A DNA stretch of 64,000 bases from an uncultured Methylococcaceae bacterium (GCA_903934875.1 CAIZPP010000116.1:1-64000); one strand, 5' to 3'; shown: positions 45,195 through 56,369, counted from the first letter of the stretch. Translations and numbers: made by a program. Notes: generated from the letters alone by a model not told the origin.

Positions 45195-46310
45195 TTACTT
45201 TTGTAATATCAACCGCACATCCTGCCCCACTCGCCGCACATCTTGCAAAGCCATTTGATAGCGGTCGGCCATGAGCTCCAAGGCCGGCAGGTGGAACAAG
45301 CCTCTGCCCCGATCCCCCAGAACGCAAGGGGCCAGATAAATCACCCACTCATCGACTAGCCCGTCGCGCAGCAATTCGCCGTTCAGCGTGGCCCCCGCCT
45401 CCACCATGACCTCGTTGAATTCAAGCTGGCCAAGCAATTCCATCAGCGCATTCAAATCGACCCTCCCGTCCAGACCAGCCGGAAGCAGATGGATTTCCGC
45501 ACCCGCTTCGCGCAGCTTTTCCGCTCCCGCCGCCTCGGTTTCCAAGCCAATGATTAAGGTCCGCCCCGGCTGGGCTATCATCTTGGCTGTTGGGGGCAGC
45601 CTGAAGTGTGAATCCATCACAATGCGGGCAGGTTGGCGCTCGGGTATAACATCGCCGTTCGGGGGAGAGGGGGAAAACCGTGCTGTCAAAAACGGATCAT
45701 CGGCCAACACTGTCCCAATCCCGGTGAGGATGGCGGAACTGCGGGCACGAAACCTGTGCACATCACGCCTAGCTTCCGGTCCGGTAATCCAGCGGCTTTC
45801 CCCGGACTCCATAGCCGTCCGCCCATCCAAACTCATCGCCAGCTTGCTGAACACCCAAGGCAGACCGGTTGCCATCCTTTTACAAAAACCGGGATTGAGC
45901 GCTTTGGCCTCGGCCCCCAACAAACCCACGGCAGTTTCAATGCCCGCCGCTGCCAAGCTGTCCAGTCCTTTGCCTGAGACTAGCGGATTGGGGTCCGTCA
46001 TCGCGGCGACTACCCGGCTGACACCGGCGGCGATTAGCCCTTCCGTGCAAGGCGGGGTGCGCCCGTGATGACTGCAAGGTTCCAGGCTGACATAGGCGAC
46101 GGCCCCCCGCGCTGCCTCGCCTGCGTTGCGTAAAGCCACCACTTCGGCATGTGGCCCGCCTGCCCTTTCGTGCCAGCCCTCACCCACCACAACCCCGTCC
46201 CGCACCAACACGCAACCGACGCGGGGATTGGGATGGGTAGTGTTCAGTCCGCGCTCAGCCAATCTAAGGGCTTGCGCCATAAATCGTGTGTCGTCGGCGG
46301 TGAATGGCAT
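45195..46310 (-). CDS. ribD: bifunctional riboflavin deaminase/reductase
   Basis: The protein catalyses two early steps of riboflavin synthesis. The deaminase domain (1-150) has zinc motifs PHAEVVALRNAG and EPCSHHGRTPPCTE. The reductase domain follows with GLPWVFSKLAMSLDGRTAM (as GLPWVFSKLAMSLDGR) and VMVEAGATLNGELL. With ATG 46310 (MPFTADDTRFM, preceded by AGGAG) it has 371 residues, the usual size. The upstream open frame to 46391 is repeat-derived. Confidence 0.95.
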   Translation of the reverse strand: MPFTADDTRFMAQALRLAERGLNTTHPNPRVGCVLVRDGVVVGEGWHERAGGPHAEVVALRNAGEAARGAVAYVSLEPCSHHGRTPPCTEGLIAAGVSRVVAAMTDPNPLVSGKGLDSLAAAGIETAVGLLGAEAKALNPGFCKRMATGLPWVFSKLAMSLDGRTAMESGESRWITGPEARRDVHRFRARSSAILTGIGTVLADDPFLTARFSPSPPNGDVIPERQPARIVMDSHFRLPPTAKMIAQPGRTLIIGLETEAAGAEKLREAGAEIHLLPAGLDGRVDLNALMELLGQLEFNEVMVEAGATLNGELLRDGLVDEWVIYLAPCVLGDRGRGLFHLPALELMADRYQMALQDVRRVGQDVRLILQK

Positions 46311-46344
46311 GGTATTAAGCTCCTGTCTTTTGGTGCGATGCAAA

Positions 46345-46410
46345 GTGCAGCCGGAATGCAAGGCCTGCCTTGCAAGTGCATCTAAAGGCAAGGCAGTCCT
46401 TGCACTCCCA
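46345..46410. repeat. palindrome GGCCTGCCTTGCA upstream of ribD
   Basis: AATGCAAGGCCTGCCTTGCA pairs with GGCAAGGCAGTCCTTGCACT. Similar palindromes are at 60347-60402 and, in diverged form, at 53672-53722. The rest of the glyA-ribD gap up to 46585 has nothing else I recognise. Confidence 0.6.
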
Positions 46411-46585
46411 GCGTAATATCAAACACAGCCCAAGTTTGTGTGCAGCACTTTTGAGCACCCGGCGGAACACGCCTGTTGCACCTTACCGCGTTGAGGGAAG
46501 CATTAGTGCATTATTATACGCGTTTAAATGGTTGGTTGGCATACATGTCTAAAAAGGGTATGTGAAGCATGGGCATATCTTTATG

Positions 46586-46708
46586 TACAGCATTTTCATC
46601 TTTAAAATATACCTAATAAAGGATATTGAGCTAACGTTTCAATTTAACTGAATATCTTGCCCTTTCATTCCATCTATCAAGTAACTCTTTGATGTTGCAA
46701 ATGCTGTA
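46586..46708 (-). repeat. MITE-like element, family A, at the glyA 3' end
   Basis: TACAGCATTTTCATCTTTAA to TTTGATGTTGCAAATGCTGTA, with TA at both ends. It stops 7 bp before the glyA stop codon. It differs from the 42189-42310 copy at only a few positions, so both moved recently or were duplicated. Confidence 0.8.
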
Positions 46709-46715
46709 ACATGAG

Positions 46716-47972
46716 TTATTGCGGGTAAACCGGGAACCTGTGGCAGATATCGAGCACTTGATGCCTGACCCGGTCAATGACCGCAGCGTTTTCCGTCTCA
46801 TCCAACACGTCGCAAATCCAGCCGGTCAAGGCGGTACACTCTTCCACACCAAAACCGCGTGTGGTGACCGCTGGTGTGCCAATGCGGATACCGCTGGTGA
46901 CGAAGGGCGATTGTGGGTCGTTGGGGACAGCGTTCTTATTCACCGTGATATAAGCCTCGCCCAATTTCGCGTCCGCCAATTTGCCAGTCAGCCCTTTGGC
47001 AATCAGATCAACGAGGAACAAGTGGTTGTCCGTGCCGCCGGAAACAATGTTGAATCCGCGTGCGATGAAAGCTTCCGCCATCGCCCGGGCATTGGTGATA
47101 ACCTGCTCTTGGTAATGCTTGAACTCCGGCTGCAAGGCTTCCTTCAGGGCCACCGCCTTGGCGGCGATAACATGCATCAGCGGCCCACCTTGGGTGCCGG
47201 GGAAAACCAATGAATTGAGCTTCTTTTCCAACTCCGGGTTGGATTTGGCCAAAATTAGTCCGCCACGCGGGCCGCGCAAAGTCTTGTGGGTCGTGGTGGT
47301 GGTGACATCGGCAATTTGCACTGGGTTCGGATACAGACCGACAGCAACCAAGCCGGCCACATGGGCCATATCCACCAATAAATAAGCACCGACTTCATCG
47401 GCGATGTCGCGGAAACGCTGCCAATTGACCACACGGGAATAAGCGGAAAAGCCGGCGACGATTAATTTTGGTTTGTGCTTGCGGGCTAGCGCATCGACTT
47501 GGCTATAGTCGATCTCGCCCGTGTCGGGGTTTAAGCCATACTGCACTGCATGGTAAAGCTTGCCGGAAAAATTGACCTTTGCGCCGTGGGTCAGATGACC
47601 GCCATGCGCCAAACTCATACCAAGAACGGTGTCGCCTGGATCAATCAGCGCCATATAGACAGCAGCATTGGCTTGCGAGCCTGAATGCGGCTGCACGTTG
47701 GCAAAATCCGCGCCGAACAACTGTTTGGCACGTTCAATGGCCAGCACCTCGACCACATCGACGTTTTCACAGCCGCCGTAGTACCGTTTGCCGGGGTAGC
47801 CCTCGGCATACTTGTTCGTCAGCACGGTCCCCTGCGCCTGCAACACGCGCAGGCTGGCGTAATTTTCCGAGGCAATCAGCTCGATATGCTCTTCTTGCCG
47901 TTTTTCTTCATTCTGTATCGCGGCCCACAATTCATCATCGAAACCGGCAATTTCCATACCCTTGCTAAACAT
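46716..47972 (-). CDS. glyA: serine hydroxymethyltransferase
   Basis: This PLP enzyme interconverts serine and glycine with tetrahydrofolate. The 418 residues show [33 protein letters not shown] and the Schiff-base Lys in [14 protein letters not shown]. The C-terminal domain ends with [10 protein letters not shown]. The upstream position relative to ribD matches other gammaproteobacteria, where nrdR usually lies between; nrdR is not here. Confidence 0.98.
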   Translation of the reverse strand: MFSKGMEIAGFDDELWAAIQNEEKRQEEHIELIASENYASLRVLQAQGTVLTNKYAEGYPGKRYYGGCENVDVVEVLAIERAKQLFGADFANVQPHSGSQANAAVYMALIDPGDTVLGMSLAHGGHLTHGAKVNFSGKLYHAVQYGLNPDTGEIDYSQVDALARKHKPKLIVAGFSAYSRVVNWQRFRDIADEVGAYLLVDMAHVAGLVAVGLYPNPVQIADVTTTTTHKTLRGPRGGLILAKSNPELEKKLNSLVFPGTQGGPLMHVIAAKAVALKEALQPEFKHYQEQVITNARAMAEAFIARGFNIVSGGTDNHLFLVDLIAKGLTGKLADAKLGEAYITVNKNAVPNDPQSPFVTSGIRIGTPAVTTRGFGVEECTALTGWICDVLDETENAAVIDRVRHQVLDICHRFPVYPQ

Positions 47973-48029
47973 AATATGACCCTGCTATCTAAAAATACGT
48001 TGGAAGGGAATATTGTACCCTAGATGGAC

Positions 48030-48125
48030 ACCGGCATTAAATTACGCCGTTTGGGTGAGCTTGTCGAACCATAAACGGCATAACCGTCCCCCCTTCGACA
48101 AGCTCAGGGCGAACGGTTAAGCCTT
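48030..48125. repeat. GAGCTTGTCGAA-type inverted repeat
   Basis: GGGTGAGCTTGTCGAACCAT and the inverted CCCCTTCGACAAGCTCAGGG flank ACGGCATAACCGTCC. This motif also forms the core of family E and of the element at 12262-12440. It separates glyA from the convergent-facing radical SAM gene. Confidence 0.55.
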
Positions 48126-48168
48126 TGCCGATATGTGCTCCGCGCCTTAATTTGATAGCCGATATTTT

Positions 48169-49266
48169 CTATGCCGATCCCGTCAGGTTGACCCGCACCC
48201 GCTTGGAACCCCAGTTTCCCGGCGCGTGCTCGAACAGACCCGCGCAGGCCGTTCCGCACTGCTTGCATTTCCCAGCGGGAGTAAGGTTCCATGCGGAAAG
48301 CTCGTACCAATCCCGACCAATCAACAAATGCCCGCATTGATGGCACCACGTGCTGTCAGCCTCTTTGTTATGCACATTGCCGACATAGGCATAGCGGATG
48401 CCGTTCTGTAACGCGATTTGCCGGGCTTTGGAGAGCGTGGCGGGCGGCGTAGCCACAGTATTCAACATTTTCCAATCGGGATGGAAGGCGGAAAAATGCA
48501 GCGGAACATCCGGCCCCAGTTTATCGTACACCCACTGTGCCAGGCTTTCCAACTCGGCATCCGAGTCATTTTCGCCGGGAATCAACAAAGTGGTGATTTC
48601 CAGCCAGACTTGGGTTTCATGCTTGATATATTCCAGGGTCTCCAACACCGGCTGCAATTGCCCGCCACACACACGGTGGTAGAAATCCTCGCTGAAGGCT
48701 TTCAGGTCGATATTCGCCGCGTCCATGTGCCGGTAAAACTCGGCGCGGGGTTCTGCACATTGATAACCGGCGGAGACCGCAACCGATTTGATGCCTAGTT
48801 CACGGCAGGCAAGTGCCGTGTCTATGGCGTACTCGTGGAAAATAACCGGGTCATTGTAAGTGTAGGCCACGCTGCGGCAGCCTGTCTCTTGAGCGGCGCG
48901 GGCAATGGCCGCAGGCGATGCCCGATCCAGCAGCCGGTCCATTTCACGCGACTTGCTGATGTCCCAGTTCTGGCAAAACTTACAGGCCAGATTGCAACCC
49001 GCCGTGCCGAATGACAAGATCGGCGTACCGGGCAAAAAATGGTTGAGCGGTTTTTTTTCGATGGGGTCGATGCAAAACCCGCTGGACCGGCCATAGGAAA
49101 ACAGCATCACCTCACCACTCTGGTTGCCACGGACAAAGCACAAACCCCGCTGCCCCTCATGCAGTTTGCAAAAACGCGGGCAGATTTGGCATTCGACCCT
49201 GCCATCGTCAAGCTTGCGCCAATAGCGGGTAGAAAAAGCCTCGACAGGATTAATGTTAGCGTTCAT
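48169..49266 (-). CDS. amrS: AmmeMemoRadiSam-system radical SAM protein
   Basis: The 365 residues have the radical-SAM cluster motif CNLACKFCQNWDIS (CxxxCxxC), preceded by CQICPRFCKLHEGQRGLC, and AYTYNDPVIFHEYA. Two C-terminal CxxC pairs are present (TWCHQCGHL, GKCKQCGTAC). This pattern matches the radical SAM member of the Memo/AMMECR1-associated system. The function is not established, and the Memo and AMMECR1 genes are not in the window. The start is ATG 49266; the open frame further upstream runs through a family C repeat. Confidence 0.88.
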   Translation of the reverse strand: MNANINPVEAFSTRYWRKLDDGRVECQICPRFCKLHEGQRGLCFVRGNQSGEVMLFSYGRSSGFCIDPIEKKPLNHFLPGTPILSFGTAGCNLACKFCQNWDISKSREMDRLLDRASPAAIARAAQETGCRSVAYTYNDPVIFHEYAIDTALACRELGIKSVAVSAGYQCAEPRAEFYRHMDAANIDLKAFSEDFYHRVCGGQLQPVLETLEYIKHETQVWLEITTLLIPGENDSDAELESLAQWVYDKLGPDVPLHFSAFHPDWKMLNTVATPPATLSKARQIALQNGIRYAYVGNVHNKEADSTWCHQCGHLLIGRDWYELSAWNLTPAGKCKQCGTACAGLFEHAPGNWGSKRVRVNLTGSA

Positions 49267-49887
49267 GGAACCTCTGGGTAAGGACGGTTGTTTACTATCT
49301 GATGTTACGCAGTCATCGCTAGAGGATGGCAACTTGTGGAGTGCGGCGACTCGTCGCCGCTGGACGCAAAAGGCGGCGACGAGTCGCCGCACGCCACAAC
49401 ATCCGGGCTACAGCCTACACGGTTGCGTAACATCAGTTACTAGGTTTGACTGCAGAGCGCTCCATCTGTTCTGGCCTTCTAATGCGTTCGCGCCAAATTA
49501 GGTGACTCATGATACAGGACATCCCTGTCCTGTATCCTTCGGGACAAGGATGTCCCGAATGCATCCAGTCACAGGGACGTAAAGCAGCAAGCTTGCGATA
49601 GACTTGCCGTAAGCTGTAACTTGCCATCCTTGGACGCTGGATTCCGGCATCCATGACCGGAATGACGGGTTATTTTTCACACCTTGGCCCAATAAGAATT
49701 GCAACTTGTCAATGCTTAATGTGCCTTGCGCCGCAAAATTCGTTAAAATGTCTCCACAACAAACATTGCGTGGACTTTTAATTCCCAACGACCAATGCTT
49801 TGCTCCGCTCCAGCGGATATGCGGCGCTGAAGTGCCTAAATCTACATTCCCACGCTGGAGCATTGGGAACGAGGTCAATTTTAAACC
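49267..49887. repeat. gene-free repeat cluster upstream of ccmD, including family C (49297-49440)
   Basis: 49297-49440 is a 143-bp element with inverted ends CTGATGTTACGCA and TGCGTAACATCAG. It encloses the palindrome GCGGCGACTCGTCGCCGC/GCGGCGACGAGTCGCCGC. Other copies are at 52679-52820 and, inverted, 59983-60124. 49510-49680 has GACAGGACATCCCTGTCCTG and GGATTCCGGCATCCATGACC, shared with family D. 49780-49875 has an inverted pair CTCCAGCG/CGCTGGAG. No gene is seen; ccmA, ccmB and ccmC are not here. Confidence 0.7.
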
Positions 49888-50058
49888 ATGTCCTTAGAAC
49901 ATTTTTTCGCCATGGGCGGTTACGCCTTTTACGTTTGGACCGCCTACGGAGTGGCCTTAGCCGTCCTTGTTTTCAACCTAATCCTGCCTTTGCGCCGTAA
50001 AACCGAGGTGTTCAAAAGCATCGGACGGTTGTTCAAGTTGGAGAGGCCCAGACCATGA
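49888..50058 (+). CDS. ccmD: heme exporter protein CcmD
   Basis: A 56-residue protein with [20 protein letters not shown], one membrane helix ([14 protein letters not shown]) and a basic tail ([19 protein letters not shown]). This is the typical CcmD layout. CcmD anchors holo-CcmE to the CcmABC complex. The stop overlaps the ccmE start (ATGA). It follows a repeat cluster, so it lacks the usual ccmC directly upstream. Confidence 0.9.
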   Translation: MSLEHFFAMGGYAFYVWTAYGVALAVLVFNLILPLRRKTEVFKSIGRLFKLERPRP

Positions 50059-50510
50059 CACCACGCCAAAAACGCATGGTTTTAGTCGGGCTGATTCTGG
50101 CCGGGGTGGCCGGTGCGGTCTTTTTGGCCCTTACCGCTTTCCAGAAGAATCTATTGTATTTTTACACACCCAGCCAAGTGGCAGCGGGCGAGTCGCCGAA
50201 GGACTACACTTTCCGTGTCGGCGGTTTGGTCGTCCAAGGCAGTGTTAAACGGTCCGAAGGGGTCACTGTCCGCTTCGATGTCACCGATGGGGTGGCCACT
50301 GTGCCAATAACCTTCACCGGCATCTTGCCGGATTTGTTCCGCGAGGGCCAGGGCATTATTTCCATCGGCAAAATGAACGGACTTGGGGTGTTTGAAGCCT
50401 CCGAGGTATTGGCCAAGCATGATGAAAACTACATGCCGCCGGAAGTGGGCGAAGCCCTGAAAAAAAGTGGCAAAATGCCGCCTACAACCTATAAGGACTA
50501 CCAAAAATGA
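50055..50510 (+). CDS. ccmE: cytochrome c-type biogenesis heme chaperone CcmE
   Basis: This 151-residue periplasmic heme chaperone has an N-terminal membrane anchor ([19 protein letters not shown]). The OB-fold includes [14 protein letters not shown], and the heme-attachment histidine lies in [14 protein letters not shown] (about residue 122). The start overlaps ccmD and the stop overlaps the ccmF ATG (50507), so the three are one coupled unit. Confidence 0.96.
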   Translation: MTPRQKRMVLVGLILAGVAGAVFLALTAFQKNLLYFYTPSQVAAGESPKDYTFRVGGLVVQGSVKRSEGVTVRFDVTDGVATVPITFTGILPDLFREGQGIISIGKMNGLGVFEASEVLAKHDENYMPPEVGEALKKSGKMPPTTYKDYQK

Positions 50511-52483
50511 TCGCAGAACTCGGACATTTTTCCTTGGTCATGGCCTTGATGATGGCCTTGCTGCAAGCCATCTTCCCGCTGTGGGGCGCACAGCGCGGCG
50601 TGGCCCTGTGGATGGCGATGGCAAAACCTTTGGCCCAATCGCAGTTTTTATTTTTGCTGACGGCTTTTGTTTGTCTGACGGCATCCTTCGTCAACAACGA
50701 TTTTTCCGTGCTGTATGTGGCCGAGCATTCTAACAGTTCGTTGCCTCTGTATTACCGCATCACGGCGGTATGGGGCGCGCATGAGGGTTCGATGTTGCTG
50801 TGGGCTTTTATCTTGGGGCTGTGGACTTGCGCAGTGAGCGTGTTCAGCCGCAGCCTAAGCGATGCCATGCTGGCCCGGGTCTTGGGTGTGATGGCACTGG
50901 TCAGTATCGGCATCGAGTTGTTCATCCTGTTCACCTCCAACCCCTTCGACCGCATCATGCCAGCCCCGCTGGATGGCAACGACATGAACCCGCTGCTGCA
51001 AGACTTCGGCATGACCATCCACCCGCCTATGCTGTACATGGGTTATGTTGGTTTGAGCGTGGCCTTCAGTTTTGCCATCGCCGCCTTACTGGGCGGTTCT
51101 TTGGATTCGGCCTGGGCGCGTTGGTCTAGGCCGTGGACTCTGGTGGCTTGGATATTCCTGACTTTCGGCATCACGTTGGGTTCTTGGTGGGCTTATTATG
51201 AGCTGGGCTGGGGCGGCTGGTGGTTTTGGGACCCGGTTGAAAACGCTTCGTTCATGCCGTGGCTGGTGGCAACCGCACTGTTGCACTCCTTGGCGGTCAC
51301 GGAGAAGCGCGGGGCGTTTAAGGCATGGACAGTGCTGCTGGCTTTGTTTGCCTTCTCGTTGAGCCTGTTAGGCACCTTTTTAGTCCGCTCCGGGGTCTTA
51401 ACCTCGGTCCACGCCTTCGCCTCCGACCCCACACGCGGCCTGTTTATCCTAGTCTTCCTTGGCTTGGTGGTCGGCGGTTCGCTAATGCTTTATGCGCTAC
51501 GCGCACCGATGGTGAAGGACAATGCCCGCTACGGCCTTGTTTCCAAGGAAAATTTGCTGTTGCTGAATAACATCTTGCTGGTCACGGCAGCGGCCAGCAT
51601 TCTTCTCGGAACGCTATACCCCTTGGTGCTGGATGCGCTAGGCTTGGGTAAAATTTCGGTGGGTTCCCCCTATTTCACCGCTGTGTTCGCGCCTGTCATG
51701 GCACCGATGTTCCTACTGGCCGGCATTGCGCCGATGTTTGCTTGGCGGCAGGCAGATGCCTCGCGCATTTTCCAGCGGATGTGGCCGTTTTTCCTGGCCT
51801 CTTGGGTTTTGGGCATAGGCTTGGTCGCGGTGTTTCTCAAAGCCGATGATATCAAAGCCATGGCCGGTTTGGGTATGGCATTCTGGCTGGCCAGCGGTGC
51901 CTTGCTGTCGTTATATAGCCGCGTCAGCCTGCGAGCCAACGCATGGGAAGGTATCCGCAGCCAGTCGCCTAGCGTTTATGGCATGACTTTGGCGCATTTA
52001 GGTGCGGCGGTGTTCTTGGTCGGCGCAGTGCTGTCCAACCAATACAGCGTGGAAAAAATTGTCCGCCTCGCACCGGGTGAGTCCACCGAAATAGGCGGGT
52101 ATCGTTTCCAGTTCAACGGCGTGGACGAAGTTCCCGGGCCCAACTACCGTGCCAAAGAAGGCAGTTTCCAAGTTTTCAAGGGCGACAAGCCCGTGGCTGA
52201 ACTTAAACCGCAGAAACGGTTTTACAAGGTCCAACGCAATACCATGACCGAGGCGGCGATTGATCCTGGGCTGCTGCGGGATTTGTATGTGGCCCTAGGA
52301 GAACAGATGGACAAGGGCGCTTGGAGTGTCCGCGTTTATGTCAAACCCTTCATCCGTTGCATCTGGCTGGGTGGCCTGTTGATGATGGCGGGTGGATTGT
52401 GTGCGGTGTCTGACCGGCGTTATCGCCTGGCTTCCGCAGCGATTAAACAGCCGGTTGGCGTGGTGGCAGCCAGACGGACTTAG
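50507..52483 (+). CDS. ccmF: heme lyase CcmF
   Basis: This 658-residue polytopic protein has many membrane helices. The WWD heme-handling domain is [19 protein letters not shown], and conserved [13 protein letters not shown] carries a heme-ligand His. CcmF attaches heme to apocytochrome c with CcmH/I. The partners ccmG, ccmH and ccmI, which normally follow, are missing here. The gene is followed by two repeat elements and rph. Confidence 0.97.
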   Translation: MIAELGHFSLVMALMMALLQAIFPLWGAQRGVALWMAMAKPLAQSQFLFLLTAFVCLTASFVNNDFSVLYVAEHSNSSLPLYYRITAVWGAHEGSMLLWAFILGLWTCAVSVFSRSLSDAMLARVLGVMALVSIGIELFILFTSNPFDRIMPAPLDGNDMNPLLQDFGMTIHPPMLYMGYVGLSVAFSFAIAALLGGSLDSAWARWSRPWTLVAWIFLTFGITLGSWWAYYELGWGGWWFWDPVENASFMPWLVATALLHSLAVTEKRGAFKAWTVLLALFAFSLSLLGTFLVRSGVLTSVHAFASDPTRGLFILVFLGLVVGGSLMLYALRAPMVKDNARYGLVSKENLLLLNNILLVTAAASILLGTLYPLVLDALGLGKISVGSPYFTAVFAPVMAPMFLLAGIAPMFAWRQADASRIFQRMWPFFLASWVLGIGLVAVFLKADDIKAMAGLGMAFWLASGALLSLYSRVSLRANAWEGIRSQSPSVYGMTLAHLGAAVFLVGAVLSNQYSVEKIVRLAPGESTEIGGYRFQFNGVDEVPGPNYRAKEGSFQVFKGDKPVAELKPQKRFYKVQRNTMTEAAIDPGLLRDLYVALGEQMDKGAWSVRVYVKPFIRCIWLGGLLMMAGGLCAVSDRRYRLASAAIKQPVGVVAARRT

Positions 52484-52934
52484 GGCCATTTTCGCCAAAA
52501 TAGCGGCGACGCAGCCGGACGAGATTTGTAATCCCGTCCATACGCAACACCTTCGCCAAGCTGGTGCTTGGCGCTCCCAATGTGAACGCCAAGCACCAGC
52601 TTGGCCCTTAGATCGGCTGTTCTGTGCCAAAATTGGAAGTCTCTCACGATAATTGGCGAAGGTATTGCTTTAAAACATAACTGATGTTATGTAGTCATCG
52701 CTAGAGGATGGCAACTTGTGGAGTGCGGCGACTCGTCGCCGCTGGACGCAAAAGGCGGCGACGAGTCGCCGCACTCCACAACATCCGGGCTACAGCCTAC
52801 ACGGTTGCGTAATATCAGTTATTAATGACATTTTGCTTACAGCCATGCTGCCTGAAATTGACAGCGATTTAGAAACAAGGCGATGAAAACAAATTTTCAG
52901 GTATACTTCCAGGCTTTTCAGACAGAGCCTAGCC
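52484..52934. repeat. gene-free repeat cluster between ccmF and rph
   Basis: 52548-52667 is bounded by ACCTTCGCCAA and TTGGCGAAGGT and contains the family B hairpin (CCAAGCTGGTGCTTGGCG). 52679-52820 is a full family C copy with ends AACTGATGTTATG and GCGTAATATCAGTT. 52821-52934 carries no recognised element and probably the rph promoter. No gene is seen. Confidence 0.7.
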
Positions 52935-53660
52935 ATGAGACCCAGCGGACGCAAACCTGACGAACTGCGCACTATAAAACTAACCTGCCATTACACCAAA
53001 CACGCGGAAGGCTCGGTACTGGTTGAATTTGGAGACACCCGTGTGATTTGCACGGCAAGCATAGAGGAGCGGGTTCCGCCGTTTTTGAAAGGCAAAGGCT
53101 CCGGCTGGCTCACTGCCGAATACGGCATGTTGCCGCGTTCCACCCACGAACGCATGGGGCGCGAAGCCTCACGCGGCAAACAAGGGGGCAGGACGCTGGA
53201 AATCCAACGCCTGATTGGGCGCTCGCTGCGGGCCGCGCTCAACTTGGAGGCGCTAGGCGAACGCACCCTCACCGTCGATTGCGATGTCATCCAAGCCGAC
53301 GGCGGCACCCGCACCGCATCCGTCACTGGCGGTTACGTCGCTATCGCACTCGCCGTGCGGCATTTGCAAAAGCTGAGAAAAATCAAGGCCGACCCGCTAC
53401 ACGGGCAAATCGCCTCGGTTTCTGTTGGCATCTACAAAGGCACCCCGGTCTTGGACTTGGACTATCGCGAAGACAGTGATGCCGAAACCGACATGAATGT
53501 GGTGATGAACGATGCATCGGCCTTTGTGGAGTTGCAAGGCACTGCGGAGGGACACGCCTTCCGCCGCGATGAACTGGACGCGATGTTGATTCTCGCCGAA
53601 AAGGGCATCAAGGATTTAATGGAGCATCAGAGGGAGGCTCTGCTTGCGGCTAAATTTTGA
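52935..53660 (+). CDS. rph: ribonuclease PH
   Basis: This phosphate-dependent 3'-5' exoribonuclease trims tRNA 3' ends. The 241 residues start [17 protein letters not shown]. They contain [52 protein letters not shown] and [20 protein letters not shown], all conserved (each shown within 20 residues or in part). The length is normal. Confidence 0.97.
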   Translation: MRPSGRKPDELRTIKLTCHYTKHAEGSVLVEFGDTRVICTASIEERVPPFLKGKGSGWLTAEYGMLPRSTHERMGREASRGKQGGRTLEIQRLIGRSLRAALNLEALGERTLTVDCDVIQADGGTRTASVTGGYVAIALAVRHLQKLRKIKADPLHGQIASVSVGIYKGTPVLDLDYREDSDAETDMNVVMNDASAFVELQGTAEGHAFRRDELDAMLILAEKGIKDLMEHQREALLAAKF

Positions 53661-54114
53661 CCGATTTTACGCATGGAGTGGCAAAGCTTGCTTTGCTTGC
53701 CAAGGCAAGCCTTGGCACTCCAAAACTAATCGCCATAGGTCGGCAATCCTGTGCCGATGACAGCACCGGGCGGTTAATGTTCAATTTACAAAATAGGTTG
53801 CCGATTGTCGTCCAGCCTCGTACATAACGATCCAAACCTCTGTTTCGATGATGAATATTGGCATTTTTGCGTGGCACAACCGCATCACCAAGCGCAGTTT
53901 TGACCCGCTCAAGCCGCTAATTGCTGGAGCGCTTATGCCTTGTGTTGGCAAGGATTTTGTTCTATTTTAGTGGTATCATCGAAGCAACAAAGTTCCCGCC
54001 CATGATTAAACGGAACACCATCAAACCACTAAAAACGAGCGATCTAAGTCTTCCAGATTCAGCGATCCATCGCCTCCATCCCAATCAATAATTTAATCTA
54101 AAGAGAATCCTTTT
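53661..54114. other. gene-free stretch before hppA
   Basis: 53672-53722 is an imperfect palindrome (GGAGTGGCAAAGCTTGC..GCAAGCCTTGGCACTCC). The remaining 390 bases hold no gene or repeat that I recognise and presumably include the hppA promoter. AAAGAGAA lies just before the hppA start. Confidence 0.5.
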
Positions 54115-56247
54115 ATGTCATTTTCTCTCGTCGCTTGTGCGCAGGAGTGCGCCAAGACGGTCATGGATGACCCTAGAATCAAAAGAGTCACCTACGCCGG
54201 GCTTTTCGTGTCCTTATACATTGGCTTTGCCATCAGTTGGGGGGTCGCCTTTGCTTTTGCCTCCGCTGTCGCAGCCTTGGTTTACGGCATCCATTCCATC
54301 AGTTGGATCAACGCGCAGAACCCCGGCAATCCGCGCATGGTCGACATTGCTTCGGCCATCCAGCAGGGTGCCACAGCCTATTTAAACCGCCAGTACAAAA
54401 CGATCGCCATCGTCGGTGTGGTGTTGTTTTTCGCCATCGGTTTTTTGTTAAGCTGGCCGGTGGCCTGGGGCTTCTTCATCGGCGCGGTATTGTCGGGTGC
54501 GACTGGCTTCATCGGCATGAACATTTCGGTGCGCTCCAATTGCCGCACCGCCCAAGCCGCGTATAACGGGGTGGATGCGGCCTTCGCCGTGGCGTTTCGA
54601 GGCGGCGCAATCACCGGAATGCTGGTAGTGGGGCTGGGCTTGATCGGGGTCGCGGGTTATTACACCATTCTAAAGGCCCTAGGCGTGGCGGAACCTTTGC
54701 ATGCGCTGGTCGGTTTGGCTTTCGGCGGCTCCTTGATTTCGATTTTTGCCCGTCTTGGCGGCGGCATCTTCACCAAAGGGGCAGACGTGGGGGCCGATCT
54801 AGTCGGCAAAGTGGAAGCCGGCATACCCGAGGACGACCCCCGCAACCCTGCGGTAATCGCCGACAACGTGGGCGACAATGTGGGCGACTGCGCCGGTATG
54901 GCTGCGGACCTGTTTGAAACCTATGCGGTAACCTTGGTCGCCACCATGTTGCTGGGTGGCATTCTAACCATGAATGCGGACATAGCCATTGTCTACCCGC
55001 TGGTGCTGGGCGGTGTTTCCATCATAACCTCCATCATTGGCACGTTTTATGTGAAGATCACCCCAGGCAAGAAGATCATGACGGCTCTGTACAAAGGGGT
55101 CGCCGTTTCCGGGGGTCTTGCCGGCATCGTTTTCTATCCGCTGACGCTGATTATGTTCAGAAACGGAGTTTTCCTGTCGGGTGTGCAAGTGTCGGCCCAT
55201 AGCATTTATTTTGCCTCGCTGATTGGTCTAGTACTCACTGCGCTGATGGTACTCATCACCGAATACTACACCGCCACCGAGTATGCTCCGGTGCGCAGTA
55301 TTGCCAGGGCATCAACCAGCGGCCACGCCACCAACATCATCTCGGGGCTGGGCTTGTCGATGAAAGCAACCGCCCTGCCCGTATTGGCCGTTTGCGCCAG
55401 CATCCTAGGCGCATACTGGCTGGCTGGTTTGTACGGCATAGCCATTGCGGCCACTTCCATGCTGTCCATGACCGGCATGATCGTGGCGTTGGATGCCTAT
55501 GGCCCGATTACCGACAACGCGGGCGGCATTGCCGAAATGGCCGAGATGCCGCAGGAAATCCGCGCCATCACCGACCCGCTAGATGCGGTGGGCAACACTA
55601 CCAAAGCTGTCACCAAGGGCTATGCGATTGGCTCGGCGGGCTTGGCCGCATTGGTGCTGTTTGCCGACTACACCCATAACTTGGGCGGCGATGTGAAGTT
55701 TGACTTGTCCAACCACATGGTCATCGTCGGCCTGTTCATTGGCGGTTTGGTGCCTTATTTGTTCGGTGCTTTGGCTATGGAGGCGGTGGGTCGGGCTGCT
55801 AGCGGCATTGTCGATGAAGTGCGCCGCCAGTTCAGGGAAATCCCCGGCATCATGGACCATACCGCCAAACCGGATTACTCCAAAGCGGTGGATTTGCTGA
55901 CCCAAGCGGCCATCCGCGAAATGATCATTCCGTCGCTGCTGCCTATCGCCGTGCCTTTGGTGGTCGGCTTGGCGCTGGGTAAGGAAGCTTTGGGCGGCGT
56001 GTTGATTGGCTCCATCATCACCGGCTTGTTTGTGGCAATTTCCATGACCACTGGCGGCGGTGCTTGGGACAATGCCAAGAAATACATAGAAGACGGCAAT
56101 TTTGGCGGCAAAGGTTCCGACGCACACAAGGCGGCCGTCACCGGCGACACCGTGGGCGACCCCTACAAAGACACCGCCGGCCCTGCAATCAACCCGATGA
56201 TCAAGATCATCAACATTGTGGCTTTGTTGATCGTACCGCTGCTGTAG
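54115..56247 (+). CDS. hppA: membrane-bound H+-translocating pyrophosphatase
   Basis: The 710-residue, roughly 16-helix membrane enzyme couples PPi hydrolysis to H+ pumping. Substrate and Mg sites appear in [20 protein letters not shown] and [31 protein letters not shown] and [19 protein letters not shown] are further loops. [18 protein letters not shown] has Lys where K+-dependent enzymes have Ala (GNTTAA), which classes it as K+-independent. The enzyme lets the cell recover energy from pyrophosphate made in biosynthesis. Confidence 0.97.
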   Translation: MSFSLVACAQECAKTVMDDPRIKRVTYAGLFVSLYIGFAISWGVAFAFASAVAALVYGIHSISWINAQNPGNPRMVDIASAIQQGATAYLNRQYKTIAIVGVVLFFAIGFLLSWPVAWGFFIGAVLSGATGFIGMNISVRSNCRTAQAAYNGVDAAFAVAFRGGAITGMLVVGLGLIGVAGYYTILKALGVAEPLHALVGLAFGGSLISIFARLGGGIFTKGADVGADLVGKVEAGIPEDDPRNPAVIADNVGDNVGDCAGMAADLFETYAVTLVATMLLGGILTMNADIAIVYPLVLGGVSIITSIIGTFYVKITPGKKIMTALYKGVAVSGGLAGIVFYPLTLIMFRNGVFLSGVQVSAHSIYFASLIGLVLTALMVLITEYYTATEYAPVRSIARASTSGHATNIISGLGLSMKATALPVLAVCASILGAYWLAGLYGIAIAATSMLSMTGMIVALDAYGPITDNAGGIAEMAEMPQEIRAITDPLDAVGNTTKAVTKGYAIGSAGLAALVLFADYTHNLGGDVKFDLSNHMVIVGLFIGGLVPYLFGALAMEAVGRAASGIVDEVRRQFREIPGIMDHTAKPDYSKAVDLLTQAAIREMIIPSLLPIAVPLVVGLALGKEALGGVLIGSIITGLFVAISMTTGGGAWDNAKKYIEDGNFGGKGSDAHKAAVTGDTVGDPYKDTAGPAINPMIKIINIVALLIVPLL

Positions 56248-56270
56248 AAGCTTGGTTTTTTTCTCAACAC

Positions 56271-56301
56271 AAAAAAGGCCACCCTGCGTTGGCCTTTTTT
56301 T
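56271..56301 (+). terminator. intrinsic terminator of hppA
   Basis: AAAAAAGGCCACCCTGCGTT followed by GGCCTTTTTTT forms a short GC stem (AGGCCA..TGGCCT) with flanking A and T runs. It is 24 bp after the hppA stop and could act in both directions. Confidence 0.85.
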
Positions 56302-56369
56302 ATTGGTAGATAGTTACTCATCCGATGCCGTTATCGAGGCGCTTTTTAACAAAATGGAATAATGCCACT

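Noticed and set aside
45349-46068. Plus-strand open frames opposite ribD
   Set aside because: They are antisense shadows of a well-conserved GC-rich gene and resemble no protein family.
46716-48000. A glycine riboswitch upstream of glyA
   Set aside because: The upstream stretch on the minus strand shows no tandem aptamer-like conserved cores; only short hairpins of the GAGCTTGTCGAA type occur.
49441-49680. A small protein gene encoded within the repeats upstream of ccmD
   Set aside because: The open frames run through palindromic repeats shared with other intergenic sites and have no ribosome-binding site or protein-like composition.
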